64,000 bases of DNA from an uncultured Photobacterium sp. (GCF_947502415.1 NZ_CANMZV010000017.1:36048-100047); one strand, 5' to 3'; shown: positions 1-8,734, counted from the first letter of the stretch. Notes: a model not told the origin generated them from the sequence alone. A program made the numbers and translations.

Positions 1-266
1 GCAAGGGGGAAGCAATCACCTATGACTTTGTCGGGCCGATTTGTGAAACCGGCGATTTCATTGGTAAAGAGCGCGCATTGTGCCTGGAACAGGGCGACCT
101 GTTGGCCGTACGCTCGGCAGGTGCCTATGGTTTCGTGATGGCATCGAACTATAATACCCGGGTGCGGGCTGCTGAAATCATGGTCGACGGCCAGTGTGCC
201 CATGTGGTGCGAGAGCGTGAAGCGCTGGAGCAGCTGTGGCAGTCTGAGCACGTATTGCCAGAATAA
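1..266 (+). CDS. lysA: Diaminopimelate decarboxylase, C-terminal end (partial)
   Basis: This is the 3' end of a gene that begins before the window; the frame is open from base 3 to the TAA at 264-266. The enzyme decarboxylates meso-diaminopimelate to L-lysine in the cytoplasm using PLP. The visible 87 residues carry the hallmark C-terminal segment: [10 protein letters not shown] (the CESGD-type motif with Thr for Ser), then [21 protein letters not shown], which holds the conserved tyrosine that contacts PLP in the family, and a closing [11 protein letters not shown]. It lies 14 bases before dapF, so lysA-dapF are probably cotranscribed, as in other gamma-proteobacteria. Confidence 0.96.
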   Translation, partial: KGEAITYDFVGPICETGDFIGKERALCLEQGDLLAVRSAGAYGFVMASNYNTRVRAAEIMVDGQCAHVVREREALEQLWQSEHVLPE

Positions 267-280
267 CAATAAGGGACATC

Positions 281-1111
281 ATGCAGATAAACTTTTCGAA
301 AATGCATGGCTTGGGCAATGATTTCATGGTGGTGGACTGCGTAACACAAAATGTGTTCTTTTCGCCGGACGCCATCAGGCGGTTGGCCGATCGCCATCGT
401 GGGATCGGCTTTGACCAGCTGTTGGTGGTAGAGCCACCTTATGATCCGGAAACGGATTTTCACTACCGGATTTTTAATGCTGACGGTAGTGAGGTGGAGC
501 AATGCGGTAATGGTGCTCGTTGCTTTGCCCGCTTTGTCTGGATGAAGGGGCTGACTAACAAATACCATATTTCGGTCAGTACCAAGGCCGGTAAGATGGT
601 ATTGAAGCTGGAAAATGATAATCAGGTTACCGTCAATATGGGGGTACCTGAATTTGAGCCAAGTAAAATCCCGTTTAGGGCTAAACAGAGCGAGAAAACT
701 TATATATTACGTGCTGGCGATAAAACCTTGTTCTGCGGGGCAGTCAGCATGGGGAATCCTCATTGTGTGACCGTGGTCGATGATGTCGACACCGCCGATG
801 TGGAAACCCTGGGGCCGTTGTTAGAATCCCACGAACGTTTTCCGGATCGGGTCAATGCCGGCTTTATGCAGGTGCTAAGCCGTAGCGAGATCAGGCTGCG
901 CGTCTATGAGCGAGGAGCCGGGGAAACCCAGGCCTGTGGTAGCGGTGCTTGTGCCGCAGTGGCGGTAGGCCGGCGTCAGGGCGTGCTGGATGACAATGTG
1001 AAAGTGACCCTGCCGGGTGGCGACCTCCATATTCGCTGGGCTGGTGAAGGCAAACCTTTGTACATGACCGGCCCGGTAGCACATGTCTTTGATGGACAGA
1101 TAGTATTATGA
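281..1111 (+). CDS. dapF: Diaminopimelate epimerase
   Basis: Converts LL-diaminopimelate to the meso form used for peptidoglycan and lysine. At 276 residues it has the normal length for the family. Both catalytic cysteines are present: Cys75 in [10 protein letters not shown] and Cys219 in TQACGSGAC. The N-terminus [11 protein letters not shown] is the family signature. The ATG at 281 follows an AAGGGA ribosome site. The stop codon overlaps the start of the next gene as ATGA (1108-1111), indicating translational coupling in a lysA-dapF-DUF484-xerC-yigB operon. Confidence 0.98.
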   Translation: MQINFSKMHGLGNDFMVVDCVTQNVFFSPDAIRRLADRHRGIGFDQLLVVEPPYDPETDFHYRIFNADGSEVEQCGNGARCFARFVWMKGLTNKYHISVSTKAGKMVLKLENDNQVTVNMGVPEFEPSKIPFRAKQSEKTYILRAGDKTLFCGAVSMGNPHCVTVVDDVDTADVETLGPLLESHERFPDRVNAGFMQVLSRSEIRLRVYERGAGETQACGSGACAAVAVGRRQGVLDDNVKVTLPGGDLHIRWAGEGKPLYMTGPVAHVFDGQIVL

Positions 1112-1809
1112 CAGATGTATCCCAACTGGATGAGCTGCCGATGATGGCAGACACCCCGTTGACCGATCAGGATGTAGCCGAGTATTTGCTTAATAATCCT
1201 GATTTTTTTAATCGCCAGTCTGATTTGCTGAATCAGCTGCATGTTTCCCACTCTGAACGTGGTGTGGTGTCCCTGGTCGAAATCCAGTTGGATAGACTTC
1301 GCCACCGAGTGCGCGAGCTGGAAGGTGAAATCAGTTCCCTGATCAGTGCGGCAGGGAAAAACAGTGAGTTGTTTGAGATTTTTGCCCGCGCTCAGCAGAA
1401 GATGTTCCAGACTCACAATATTTACCAGGCACTGGTGATCCTTGAGGAGCTTAGTAGCCAGCTCGGACTGGACTTTAGTGTCCGCCTGTTTGATAGCCTG
1501 GATGACAACCTTTTCCTGAAACGCAAAGCCTTCGAAACCTTCCGTGTTGCCCATCTTGGCAATCGTTCGGTGTATCTGGGACGATTGCGCAAGCAGGAAA
1601 GTGAGTTACTGTTCCATGAGCCGCCACATCTGGGGTCATTTGTGGTGTTGCCGCTGGGTATTGACCGTCCGATTGGGGTATTGAGTTTTGCCAGTCATGA
1701 CGGAGGGCATTTCCAGCCGTCGATGGATACCCTGTTTGTTGAACAGCTGGCCCTGGTGCTGACCCGTTTGATTGATCACTGGGAATATACCCATGAGGTG
1801 ATTGATTGA
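1108..1809 (+). CDS. DUF484 family protein (YigA-like)
   Basis: A 233-residue soluble protein between dapF and xerC, the place where DUF484 (E. coli yigA) genes lie. The N-terminus has the family-typical [29 protein letters not shown], followed by a predicted coiled helix ([16 protein letters not shown], residues about 60-80) and a GAF-like C-terminal half ending in [17 protein letters not shown]. The biochemical role is unknown; conservation next to xerC suggests a link with chromosome or envelope maintenance but this is inference. It overlaps dapF by 4 bases and the TTG start of xerC by 4 bases. Confidence 0.9.
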   Translation: MTDVSQLDELPMMADTPLTDQDVAEYLLNNPDFFNRQSDLLNQLHVSHSERGVVSLVEIQLDRLRHRVRELEGEISSLISAAGKNSELFEIFARAQQKMFQTHNIYQALVILEELSSQLGLDFSVRLFDSLDDNLFLKRKAFETFRVAHLGNRSVYLGRLRKQESELLFHEPPHLGSFVVLPLGIDRPIGVLSFASHDGGHFQPSMDTLFVEQLALVLTRLIDHWEYTHEVID

Positions 1810-2720
1810 GCCAGTTGCCATCCGGGCTGGAAAAGCCGTTACTGCGCTTTTACGAATACTTGCGCAGCGAGCGTGAGTTGAGCCTGCATACCCAGCAAAA
1901 CTACAAGCGTCAGTTGACCACAATGGCTGAGCAGCTGGTGGATCTGGGGGTGACTGACTGGCGGGTTGTTGATGCCGGTTGGGTACGCCAGCTGGCTAGT
2001 AAAGGGATGCGTGATGGTTTGAAGGCCAGCAGTTTGTCGATGCGCTTGTCGGCCTTGCGTAGCTTTTTTGATTACCTGGTTCACCAGGGGCTCCTTAAAG
2101 CCAATTCGGCCAAGGGGGTCTCCGCGCCGCGCAAGGCCCGGCCGCTGCCGAAAAATTTAGATGTCGACGAGATGGATCGGCTGCTCAGTGTTGACGAAGA
2201 CGATCCACTGTCGATCCGCGATCGGGCAATGATGGAACTGATGTACGGTGCCGGTTTACGTTTGTCGGAGCTGGTTAACCTTAATGTCCGAGATATAAGC
2301 TTGAGTAAGGGCGATATCCGGGTTATCGGTAAAGGTGACAAGGAGCGTATCGTTCCGTTTGCCGGCTTGGCCCGGGAGTGGGTTGGTCATTGGTTAAAGG
2401 TTCGCGGGCAGCTGGCTGCCGGTGGTGAGCCGGGGCTGTTTGTCTCTAAATTGGGGCAGCGGATCTCCAACCGGAATGTCCAGAAAAGGATGGCCGAATG
2501 GGGACAGAAGCAGGCAGTATCGAGCCATATCAATCCGCACAAACTGCGCCATAGCTTTGCAACTCACATGCTCGAGTCAAGCGGTGATCTGCGGGCGGTG
2601 CAGGAATTGCTTGGTCATGCTAACCTATCGACAACCCAAATCTATACCCACCTCGATTTCCAACATCTGGCACAGGTATATGATGAGGCTCACCCGAGAG
2701 CGAAGCGGGGCAAGCGCTAG
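1806..2720 (+). CDS. xerC: Tyrosine recombinase XerC
   Basis: Site-specific recombinase that with XerD resolves chromosome dimers at dif. It is 304 residues long. The N-terminal SAM-like core-binding domain ([24 protein letters not shown]) is followed by the catalytic domain with the R-H-R-H-Y set: Arg in [14 protein letters not shown], the second His in [11 protein letters not shown], and Tyr in TQIYTHLDF. The start is a TTG at 1806 embedded in the preceding stop (TTGA), preceded by GAGGTG at a proper distance, so the rare start codon is probably real and may limit expression. No closer ATG start fits the family N-terminus. Confidence 0.97.
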   Translation: MSQLPSGLEKPLLRFYEYLRSERELSLHTQQNYKRQLTTMAEQLVDLGVTDWRVVDAGWVRQLASKGMRDGLKASSLSMRLSALRSFFDYLVHQGLLKANSAKGVSAPRKARPLPKNLDVDEMDRLLSVDEDDPLSIRDRAMMELMYGAGLRLSELVNLNVRDISLSKGDIRVIGKGDKERIVPFAGLAREWVGHWLKVRGQLAAGGEPGLFVSKLGQRISNRNVQKRMAEWGQKQAVSSHINPHKLRHSFATHMLESSGDLRAVQELLGHANLSTTQIYTHLDFQHLAQVYDEAHPRAKRGKR

Positions 2721-2759
2721 CCCGTAATGCACCCGATGCAGACGTAACAGAGGACTGCC

Positions 2760-3476
2760 ATGCAGTTTTATCGCAATCTTCAGCCGCCGAAAGCGCTGAC
2801 TTTTGATTTGGATGACACCTTGTATGATAACCGGCCGGTGATCCGCCGGGCCGAGCAAGCGATGCATGACTGGCTGGCCGAGCATCACCCATGCAGCCAT
2901 ACGGTAGAGCGGGCAGACTGGCAACGCCTGAAAATGGCATTGGCGGCAGAGAACCCGATGTTGCGCCATGATGTTACCCGCTGGCGTTATGAAGTGCTGA
3001 AAGCTGGGTTGATGCAACTGGGGTATCCCCGAGAGAAAGCCGAGCAGGCAGCCGATGAAGGCGTTGCGCGGGTATTAGTTGTTCGTAATCAGGTTGATGT
3101 TCCTGATGAGACCCACAGAGTACTCGCCACTCTGGCGGAAAAACTGCCTTTGCTGGCGATCACCAACGGTAATGTCGATGCCGATAAGATCGGCCTTGGC
3201 GGCTATTTTAGCCGGGTGCTGGTTGCGGGGCGTGACGGTCTGTCTAAGCCGGAGCCGGATATGTTTGAGCAGGCGGCGACCTTGCTGGGATTACCGACGC
3301 AGGACATTCTTCATGTCGGTGATCACCTGGTGACTGATGTCGGCGGGGCCAAGCAAAATGGTTTTCAGGCTTGCTGGTTCAATGATCAGCAGCGCGAGCT
3401 GCGCCGTGAGCCAAAGGCGAAGTGGTTGCCGGATGTAGAAATCCACACCCTCTCGCAGTTACTGGCGTTGGTTTAA
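2760..3476 (+). CDS. yigB: HAD-superfamily phosphatase YigB
   Basis: A 238-residue HAD hydrolase (subfamily IA); the E. coli homologue dephosphorylates FMN. Motif I is FDLDDTLYDN (nucleophile and acid/base Asp near residues 16 and 18), motif II is the Thr in LAITNGN, motif III is the Lys in DGLSKPEPDMF, and motif IV is the acidic HVGDHLVTDVGGA. The cap domain lies in residues about 25-95. AGAGGA precedes the ATG. It is the last gene of the dapF-xerC group and is closed by the hairpin at 3494-3524. Confidence 0.93.
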   Translation: MQFYRNLQPPKALTFDLDDTLYDNRPVIRRAEQAMHDWLAEHHPCSHTVERADWQRLKMALAAENPMLRHDVTRWRYEVLKAGLMQLGYPREKAEQAADEGVARVLVVRNQVDVPDETHRVLATLAEKLPLLAITNGNVDADKIGLGGYFSRVLVAGRDGLSKPEPDMFEQAATLLGLPTQDILHVGDHLVTDVGGAKQNGFQACWFNDQQRELRREPKAKWLPDVEIHTLSQLLALV

Positions 3477-3493
3477 TTCAGGCGATAGAACAA

Positions 3494-3524
3494 TAAAAAA
3501 GGCGATCGGTGATCGCCTTTTTTG
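3494..3524. terminator. Bidirectional intrinsic terminator
   Basis: A 7-bp stem GGCGATC/GATCGCC (3501-3517) with A-run before and T-run after. It ends the yigB transcript on the plus strand and can also stop the convergent buf operon on the minus strand. Confidence 0.9.
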
Positions 3525-3551
3525 ATCGCGGGTGGTTATAAGCCAGGCGGT

Positions 3552-4013
3552 TTATTCCAGCAGGCTTTGTTTGGGTTCGTTGTTGATCAGTTTATCGATG
3601 GAGATCAGGCCAGCTCCCCAGAACACGTTGGTCAGCATCATCATCCCCCAGAGCTGGTGGTCGAAGAATCCTTTTTCCCACAAGAGCGGGTAGGAGATCA
3701 CGGCAATAATGTTGAAAACGAATAGGGCCAATGCCATCGGTCGGGTAAACAGGCCAAGGGTCAGGAATACTGGTAGGATCAGCTCGGCAGCTGTACCAGC
3801 ATAGGCGGCGATCTGCCATGGGATCAGTGGTACCTGGTATTCGTATTCAAACAGGTACAGGGTGCTGTCCCAGCTGGTGTACTTCACCATACCGGATCTG
3901 AAGAATACCCAGGCGACCCAGAGCCGGGTGAATAACAGCAGGAAGGGTATCAGCGGGTCGGTGATCCGCTGGGCAAGTCCGTCAACTTGTTTGATGAAAT
4001 TCAGCATGCTCAT
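3552..4013 (-). CDS. DoxX-family membrane protein of the bufferin operon (BufD-like)
   Basis: A 153-residue inner-membrane protein with about four hydrophobic segments: FLLLFTRLWVAWVFF (residues about 22-37), a helix around AAYAGTAAELILPVFLTL, PMALALFVFNIIAVISY, and MMMLTNVFWGAGL. The RSGMVKYTSWDSTLYLF segment is typical of DoxX/SURF-like proteins. It is the last gene of a five-gene minus-strand operon, overlapping the DUF2063 gene by 4 bases (ATGA), with an AGGGAGA ribosome site inside that gene. DoxX members accompany DUF692/DUF2063 genes in known buf operons; a redox or quinone-linked role is inferred only. Confidence 0.85.
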   Translation of the reverse strand: MSMLNFIKQVDGLAQRITDPLIPFLLLFTRLWVAWVFFRSGMVKYTSWDSTLYLFEYEYQVPLIPWQIAAYAGTAAELILPVFLTLGLFTRPMALALFVFNIIAVISYPLLWEKGFFDHQLWGMMMLTNVFWGAGLISIDKLINNEPKQSLLE

Positions 4014-4783
4014 TCTCCCTGTGGCAAACCATGGATATCGGAAAAAAATTGTTGTTGCACCAGCTCGCTGAGCATCGTCAGCATCGCATCGGAGGCTTCG
4101 CCCAGGCTTCCTTGTTGCTGGCTAAGCCGAATGAGTGCGGTAGCACTTGGTTTGGTCACCCAGACGACCATTTGATCTGGCCGACGTTGGATCACTGCGG
4201 ATTCTGCTTGGTTCAGGTCGATAGCTTCGATGTGGTCGTCGGTGATCATCTGCCAGATACTGATGACCGGATAGCGGGAGTCGAGGCAGAATGTCGGCTC
4301 CGGAACTTCCAGGCTCAGCTGGGGCAGGGTGGCTTCGGTTAGCTGTGTCAGTTTGTTGAACGGAAACGGTTGGTCGATGGCCGGGGCATGGGCAGCACAG
4401 TCGATATACCATTCCAGGCGAGCCAGATCTGCCAGGTAGGGGACTGCCTCGGCTAATTCTGGCTGGCTGTCAATGGTGTTACACAGGCCTTCGCCGTAGT
4501 GGCTGACATCTCCTTGCTGCAAGGGCCGGGTCAGAACATGTTGACGGGCCAGCTGGCTGAAGCATTCCTCACCGACCACGGCTTTGACGCAGGGATACAC
4601 CACTTCGAGAATTTCTGACAGGCTGATGATGAAATTATTCCGGTAGATTTGGATCAGCTGTTCTGCCGGAAACAGGCCGTCGGCGATGTCTGCCGATATC
4701 GGGCTGGGCTGATAGTGCAACGCAGCGGCAAAGTTTTGCTGGAGCTGGTGCAGTGTACGGTCACGGGGTAGTGATTTGCCCAT
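4010..4783 (-). CDS. DUF2063 / HvfC-BufC N-terminal domain protein
   Basis: A 257-residue soluble protein. The N-terminal DUF2063 domain is recognisable in LQQNFAAALHYQP, FPAEQLIQIYRNNFIISLSEILEVVYPCVKAVVGEECF and DLARLEWYIDCAAHAP. The family is the partner of DUF692 enzymes and is thought to present the precursor peptide to them. The start chosen is the ATG at 4783, since GGAGG lies just 5' of it on the minus strand; an upstream in-frame ATG at 4831 would add 16 unlikely residues. It overlaps the DUF692 gene by 23 bases and the DoxX gene by 4, so the three are translationally coupled. Confidence 0.88.
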   Translation of the reverse strand: MGKSLPRDRTLHQLQQNFAAALHYQPSPISADIADGLFPAEQLIQIYRNNFIISLSEILEVVYPCVKAVVGEECFSQLARQHVLTRPLQQGDVSHYGEGLCNTIDSQPELAEAVPYLADLARLEWYIDCAAHAPAIDQPFPFNKLTQLTEATLPQLSLEVPEPTFCLDSRYPVISIWQMITDDHIEAIDLNQAESAVIQRRPDQMVVWVTKPSATALIRLSQQQGSLGEASDAMLTMLSELVQQQFFSDIHGLPQGE

Positions 4784-5621
4784 TTGCTGCCTCCTGCATA
4801 ATGATCGTGGTTGCCTTGTCGGCTTCGGCAAGCAGGACAGGCAGTTCCGGAATATCTAAATCCCACTCTATCAGCGTCGGTGTGCGGCCATGTTGCTGAA
4901 CCCAGCGGCGGTAGAGTTGCCAGACCGGCTCGCTGACCGGCTTGCTGTGGGTATCAATCCAGATTTCACCATCATCAAATTGTTTGACGGTAAATCCGGC
5001 GAGGTGGATTTCTTTGACGGCGGACGCATCCAGTGTCGCGATATATTGGTCACAGTTAAAGCCGTGGTTAAAGGCACTGACGTAAATATTATTGAGGTCG
5101 AGCAGCAGGGCGCAGCCGGTGCGTTGCTGGACCTGATGAATAAACTCCCATTCGGGGATCGCCGAGTGGGAGAAGCTCAGGTAGCTTGACGGGTTTTCGA
5201 TGAGCATCTGTCGGCCGAGAAATTCCTGTACCTGGTCAACCTTGCGGCAGAAATGGGTCAGGGCTTCCTCGGTATAGGGAAGCGGTAGCAGGTCATTGAA
5301 AAACTGGCCATCAACCGAACTCCAGCTTAGGTGGTCTGAAACCGCAAAGGGGTCGATTTCATCAACCAGCTGTTTTAGTTGGGTTAGATGCCGACGATCC
5401 GGTGGATCGGCGGAGCCGAGGGACAGGCCGGTACCATGGCAGCTGATCGGGTAGTGCTCGGCAAGCTGTCGCAGTTGCTGCCGAGCGCTGGAAGTAGGAA
5501 TGAAATAGTTTTCACTGTGCACTTCCAGCCAGCCAATATCCGGCTTTTGTTCGAGAACCTGGGTGATATGGGGGGAGCGCAGCCCCACCCCAACCATCCG
5601 GTGTTGTACCGGGCCGCTCAT
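4761..5621 (-). CDS. DUF692 multinuclear-iron peptide-modifying enzyme (BufB-like)
   Basis: A 286-residue TIM-barrel protein of the MbnB/TglH/HvfB/BufB family, whose members use a di- or tri-iron centre to modify cysteines of a precursor peptide. Visible conserved metal-site segments are WLEVHSENYF (Glu, His, Asn), SCHGTGLSLGS, AVSDHLSWSS, MLIENPSSY, LLDLNNIYVSAFNHG, KEIHLAGF, WIDTHSKPV and LIEWDLDIPEL. In described bufferin and Hvf systems the product carries cysteine-derived thiooxazole or oxazolone groups; which one forms here cannot be told from sequence. Its ATG shares one base with the stop of the small peptide gene upstream (TAATG), which fits enzyme and substrate being made together. 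Confidence 0.93.
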   Translation of the reverse strand: MSGPVQHRMVGVGLRSPHITQVLEQKPDIGWLEVHSENYFIPTSSARQQLRQLAEHYPISCHGTGLSLGSADPPDRRHLTQLKQLVDEIDPFAVSDHLSWSSVDGQFFNDLLPLPYTEEALTHFCRKVDQVQEFLGRQMLIENPSSYLSFSHSAIPEWEFIHQVQQRTGCALLLDLNNIYVSAFNHGFNCDQYIATLDASAVKEIHLAGFTVKQFDDGEIWIDTHSKPVSEPVWQLYRRWVQQHGRTPTLIEWDLDIPELPVLLAEADKATTIIMQEAANGQITTP

Positions 5622-5884
5622 TATTTCGCCTCGGCAGAGCCGCCAGCCAGACGGTCACATAAGCCTTTAGGCATCATGATAAAGGCATCTTTCTGACCAT
5701 CGGTTTTCGCGGTACCGGCACATGAGCTGGTCTTGGTCGCACAGTCATTCTTACCGGCCTTGGCCACGCCGTAGCACTTCTCTTTGGCTTCGGCTGCAAC
5801 GGCTGTCGAGCTCGTCATGGACGTACCGGCAAGAGCAATCAGGCCGGTAACCGCAGAGGCGAGAGCGATGTTGGTCTTTTTCAT
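5621..5884 (-). CDS. Bufferin-type precursor peptide, second copy (DUF2282, BufA1-like)
   Basis: An 87-residue secreted peptide. Residues 1-31 form a Sec signal peptide (MKKTNIALASAVTGLIALAG, then ...STAVAA). The mature part has four cysteines in [26 protein letters not shown] and PKGLCDRL, the DUF2282 pattern that defines BufA1-type metallophores. The start used is the ATG at 5884, six bases after GGAAGGA; upstream in-frame ATGs lack a ribosome site. It differs from the first copy mainly in the signal peptide and in the last few residues (AEAK versus TSSS). The predicted role is periplasmic copper (or other metal) binding after cysteine modification; this is by family and context. Confidence 0.88.
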   Translation of the reverse strand: MKKTNIALASAVTGLIALAGTSMTSSTAVAAEAKEKCYGVAKAGKNDCATKTSSCAGTAKTDGQKDAFIMMPKGLCDRLAGGSAEAK

Positions 5885-5927
5885 AATGATTCCTTCCATT
5901 GAGCGCATTGTATGGTGAGGCTGGGGG

Positions 5928-6194
5928 TTAAGATGAAGATGTCGAGCCACCGGCTAGGCGGTCACACAAGCCTTTAGGTACCATGATGAAGGCGTCTTTC
6001 TGGCCATCGGTTTTTGCTGTGCCGGCACATGAGCTGGTCTTTGTTGCACAGTCATTCTTACCGGCCTTAGCCACGCCGTAGCACTTTTCTTTAGCATCTG
6101 CTGCAACCGCGGTGGAGGTGGTCATGGCGGTACCTGCTAGTGCGAGCAGGCCCGTTACTGCAGTGGCTAGGGCGATATTGGTTGTCTTTTTCAT
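5928..6194 (-). CDS. Bufferin-type precursor peptide, first copy (DUF2282, BufA1-like)
   Basis: An 88-residue secreted peptide, first gene of the operon. A signal peptide runs to about residue 32 ([21 protein letters not shown], ending STAVAA). The mature sequence has four cysteines and is identical to that of the second copy over about 49 residues from KEKCYG to RLAGGS except for one Val/Met change, so the pair is a recent tandem duplication. The start is the ATG at 6194, six bases after GAGGA; the ATG at 6200 abuts the ribosome site and is unlikely. The coding spacer to the next copy is 43 bases with its own ribosome site. Confidence 0.88.
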   Translation of the reverse strand: MKKTTNIALATAVTGLLALAGTAMTTSTAVAADAKEKCYGVAKAGKNDCATKTSSCAGTAKTDGQKDAFIMVPKGLCDRLAGGSTSSS

Positions 6195-6488
6195 AATCAT
6201 TCCTCTTTGATAAGCTGACTGTTGCGATTACCGCAACGTTTCCCTTTGTGTTATGGGTGGCACCTGTTGGTGCTCTCGGAACATAAGAAAGGGCGAACTA
6301 GGTTTATATTTCACCTTTTTTTAACTTTTTTGGTTGTCTGGTAACATTTCGCCTTTCCAAGCATAGATCAAATAATCTGGGGCAAGAGGTTGAATATGGT
6401 GAATTTATAGACAATGAGGTAAACCCATAGGAGAGAGCCTGAATCGCTGAACAGCAGATGAAGTTCTCGAAACATTCTTTATGGGAGC
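6195..6488. other. Divergent intergenic region between the buf operon and uvrD
   Basis: About 300 bases without a gene. It holds a small perfect inverted repeat GCACC-TGTT-GGTGC at 6260-6273, in the predicted 5' leader of the buf operon, and A/T-rich stretches around 6300-6330 that could hold its promoter. I could not pick a convincing sigma-70 or ECF promoter for the operon by eye. The uvrD promoter lies at the right end. Confidence 0.5.
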
Positions 6489-6497
6489 TGGTATAAT
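6489..6497 (+). promoter_or_regulatory. uvrD promoter, extended -10
   Basis: TGGTATAAT at 6489-6497 is a perfect extended -10 element (TGn plus TATAAT). No good -35 is seen at the usual distance, which is normal for extended -10 promoters. Transcription would start near 6504. Confidence 0.6.
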
Positions 6498-6505
6498 CAT
6501 CAGCA

Positions 6506-6521
6506 TTGTATAAATAACCAG
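6506..6521 (+). promoter_or_regulatory. Likely LexA (SOS) box of uvrD
   Basis: TTGTATAAATAACCAG differs at three positions from the E. coli uvrD LexA box CTGTATATATACCCAG and sits directly at the predicted transcription start. uvrD is a known SOS gene in E. coli, so LexA control is the natural reading. Confidence 0.55.
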
Positions 6522-6530
6522 TAGGTAACG

Positions 6531-8702
6531 ATGGACGCTTCACTTCTGTTAGATGGCCTGAATGACAAGCAACGAGAGGCGGTGGCTGCACCGTTAGGTA
6601 ATCACCTGGTCCTGGCGGGAGCGGGTAGTGGTAAAACCCGGGTATTGGTCCATCGTATTGCCTGGCTGATGCAGATTGAGCAGGCTTCGCCATACTCGAT
6701 CATGTCGGTGACCTTTACTAACAAGGCGGCTGCCGAAATGCGCGGCCGGATCAATGAGCTGATGCAGGGCTCCAGTGCCGGCATGTGGAATGGCACTTTC
6801 CATGGCCTGTGCCATCGTATGCTGCGGGCGCATTATCTGGATGCCGCTTTGCCGGAAGACTTCAATATCCTCGATTCTGAGGATCAGATGCGTCTGCTGC
6901 GCCGATTGATCAAGGCCCAGAATCTGGACGAGAAGCAGTGGCCTGCGCGCCAGGCTGCCTGGTATATCAATGCCAAGAAGGATGAGGGGCTGCGTCCGGC
7001 TCATATCGAAACGTTCAACGATCCGGTTGAGCAAACCTGGCAGCGGATCTATACCGCCTATCAGGAAGCTTGTGATCGTGCCGGGCTGGTTGATTTTGCC
7101 GAGCTGCTGCTACGTGCATTTGAGTTGTTGCAACGCAGCAAGCATATTCGCGAGCACTACCAGGCTCGTTTCAAGCACATCCTGGTTGACGAGTTCCAGG
7201 ACACCAACAACATTCAGTTTGCCTGGTTACGTCTGATGGCGGGGCCGGACTGTAACGTGATGATTGTTGGTGATGACGATCAGTCTATCTATGGCTGGCG
7301 TGGTGCGCAGGTTGAAAACATTCAGCGTTTCTTGCGAGATTTCACTAATGCGTCATCGATTTTTCTTGAGCAGAATTACCGTTCCACTGGCAATATTCTG
7401 AATGCTGCCAACGAACTGATTGCCAATAACAATGAACGGATGGGCAAGAACCTCTGGACCGAAGGTGCCGAGGGTGAGCTGATTTCATTGTACTCGGCAT
7501 TCAATGAATTGGATGAGGCGCGTTTTGCGGTCGGTAAGATCAAAGAGTGGCGTGAGCAGGGCGGAACCCTGAATGATACGGCGTTCCTCTACCGCAGCAA
7601 TGCCCAGTCGCGGGTATTGGAAGAGGCGTTGATTCAAGCCGGGCTGCCTTACCGTATCTACGGCGGGATGCGTTTCTTCGAACGCCAGGAAATCAAAGAT
7701 GCCTTGTCTTACCTGCGCCTGATGGCGAACCGTAATGATGACGCGTCTTTCGAGCGGGTGGTCAATACTCCGGCTCGTGGTTTGGGTGACCGTACCCTGG
7801 AAACGATTCGCATGGCAGCCCGCGATCGCGGTGCGACTATGTGGCAGGCCAGTGTGGCGCTTTTGGAAGAGCAGGTGCTGGCTGGCCGGGCGGCCAATTC
7901 ACTGCGCCGTTTTATTGAGCTGATTAATGCGCTGGAAGATGACACCCGTGAGTTGCCGCTGTTCCAGCAGACGGATGAGGTGATCCGAAACTCCGGGCTG
8001 CGTGCTATGTACGAGCAGGAGAAAGGCGAGAAGGCGCAGGCGCGGATTGAAAACCTGGAAGAGCTGGTAACGGCAACCCGCCAGTTCGAAGTACCGGAAG
8101 AAGCTGAAGAGATGAGTCCGTTGTCGGCGTTTCTGTCTCATGCAGCACTGGAAGCTGGTGAAGGCCAGGCCGATGATTTTGAAGATGCGGTGCAGTTGAT
8201 GACAATGCACAGTGCTAAGGGGCTGGAGTTTCCGGTGGTCTTCATGGTTGGTGTTGAAGAGGGTATGTTCCCGAGCTCACGGACTACTGAAGAAGTGGGA
8301 CGACTGGAGGAAGAGCGTCGCCTTTGCTACGTGGGTATGACCCGTGCGATGCAGAAGTTGTACATCACCTATGCCGAGATGCGCCGCCTGTACGGTAAGG
8401 ATAACTTCCACAAGCCATCGCGCTTTATCCGCGAAATCCCGACTGAATATGTCGAGGAGGTTCGGATGAAAGCGCAGGTGTCGCGTCCGGCCAGCAGCGG
8501 TCGCTTCAGCCAGACGCAGGTGAATGATAACTTTAACCAGACCGGTTTCAGTTTGGGGCAGCGTGTTATGCATCCGAAGTTTGGTGAAGGAACTATCATC
8601 AACTTTGAAGGCAGTGGTGCCCAGAGCCGTGTGCAGGTTGCATTTAACGGAGAAGGCATCAAGTGGCTGGTAACTCAGTACGCCAAGCTTCAGCCTATGT
8701 AA
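6531..8702 (+). CDS. uvrD: DNA helicase II UvrD
   Basis: A 3'-5' SF1A helicase that unwinds nicked DNA in nucleotide excision and mismatch repair. At 723 residues it is full length. Motifs in order: Q-motif GLNDKQREAV, Walker A AGAGSGKTRVL, Ia TFTNKAA, Walker B VDEFQDTN, III GDDDQSIYGWRGA, IV NYRST, V TMHSAKGLEF, VI YVGMTRA. The C-terminus (GQRVMHPKFGEGTIINFEG, about residues 665-720) is the Tudor-like extension that contacts RNA polymerase. It is monocistronic, with an extended -10 promoter, a LexA-like box and a terminator at 8735-8769. Confidence 0.98.
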   Translation: MDASLLLDGLNDKQREAVAAPLGNHLVLAGAGSGKTRVLVHRIAWLMQIEQASPYSIMSVTFTNKAAAEMRGRINELMQGSSAGMWNGTFHGLCHRMLRAHYLDAALPEDFNILDSEDQMRLLRRLIKAQNLDEKQWPARQAAWYINAKKDEGLRPAHIETFNDPVEQTWQRIYTAYQEACDRAGLVDFAELLLRAFELLQRSKHIREHYQARFKHILVDEFQDTNNIQFAWLRLMAGPDCNVMIVGDDDQSIYGWRGAQVENIQRFLRDFTNASSIFLEQNYRSTGNILNAANELIANNNERMGKNLWTEGAEGELISLYSAFNELDEARFAVGKIKEWREQGGTLNDTAFLYRSNAQSRVLEEALIQAGLPYRIYGGMRFFERQEIKDALSYLRLMANRNDDASFERVVNTPARGLGDRTLETIRMAARDRGATMWQASVALLEEQVLAGRAANSLRRFIELINALEDDTRELPLFQQTDEVIRNSGLRAMYEQEKGEKAQARIENLEELVTATRQFEVPEEAEEMSPLSAFLSHAALEAGEGQADDFEDAVQLMTMHSAKGLEFPVVFMVGVEEGMFPSSRTTEEVGRLEEERRLCYVGMTRAMQKLYITYAEMRRLYGKDNFHKPSRFIREIPTEYVEEVRMKAQVSRPASSGRFSQTQVNDNFNQTGFSLGQRVMHPKFGEGTIINFEGSGAQSRVQVAFNGEGIKWLVTQYAKLQPM

Positions 8703-8734
8703 TACTAATCAGCCTGATTGCTTCACAGTAAGAG

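Noticed and set aside
976..1554. Long open frame on the minus strand across dapF and the DUF484 gene (192 codons)
   Set aside because: It is antisense to two well-supported genes, lacks a ribosome site and resembles no family; a by-product of codon bias.
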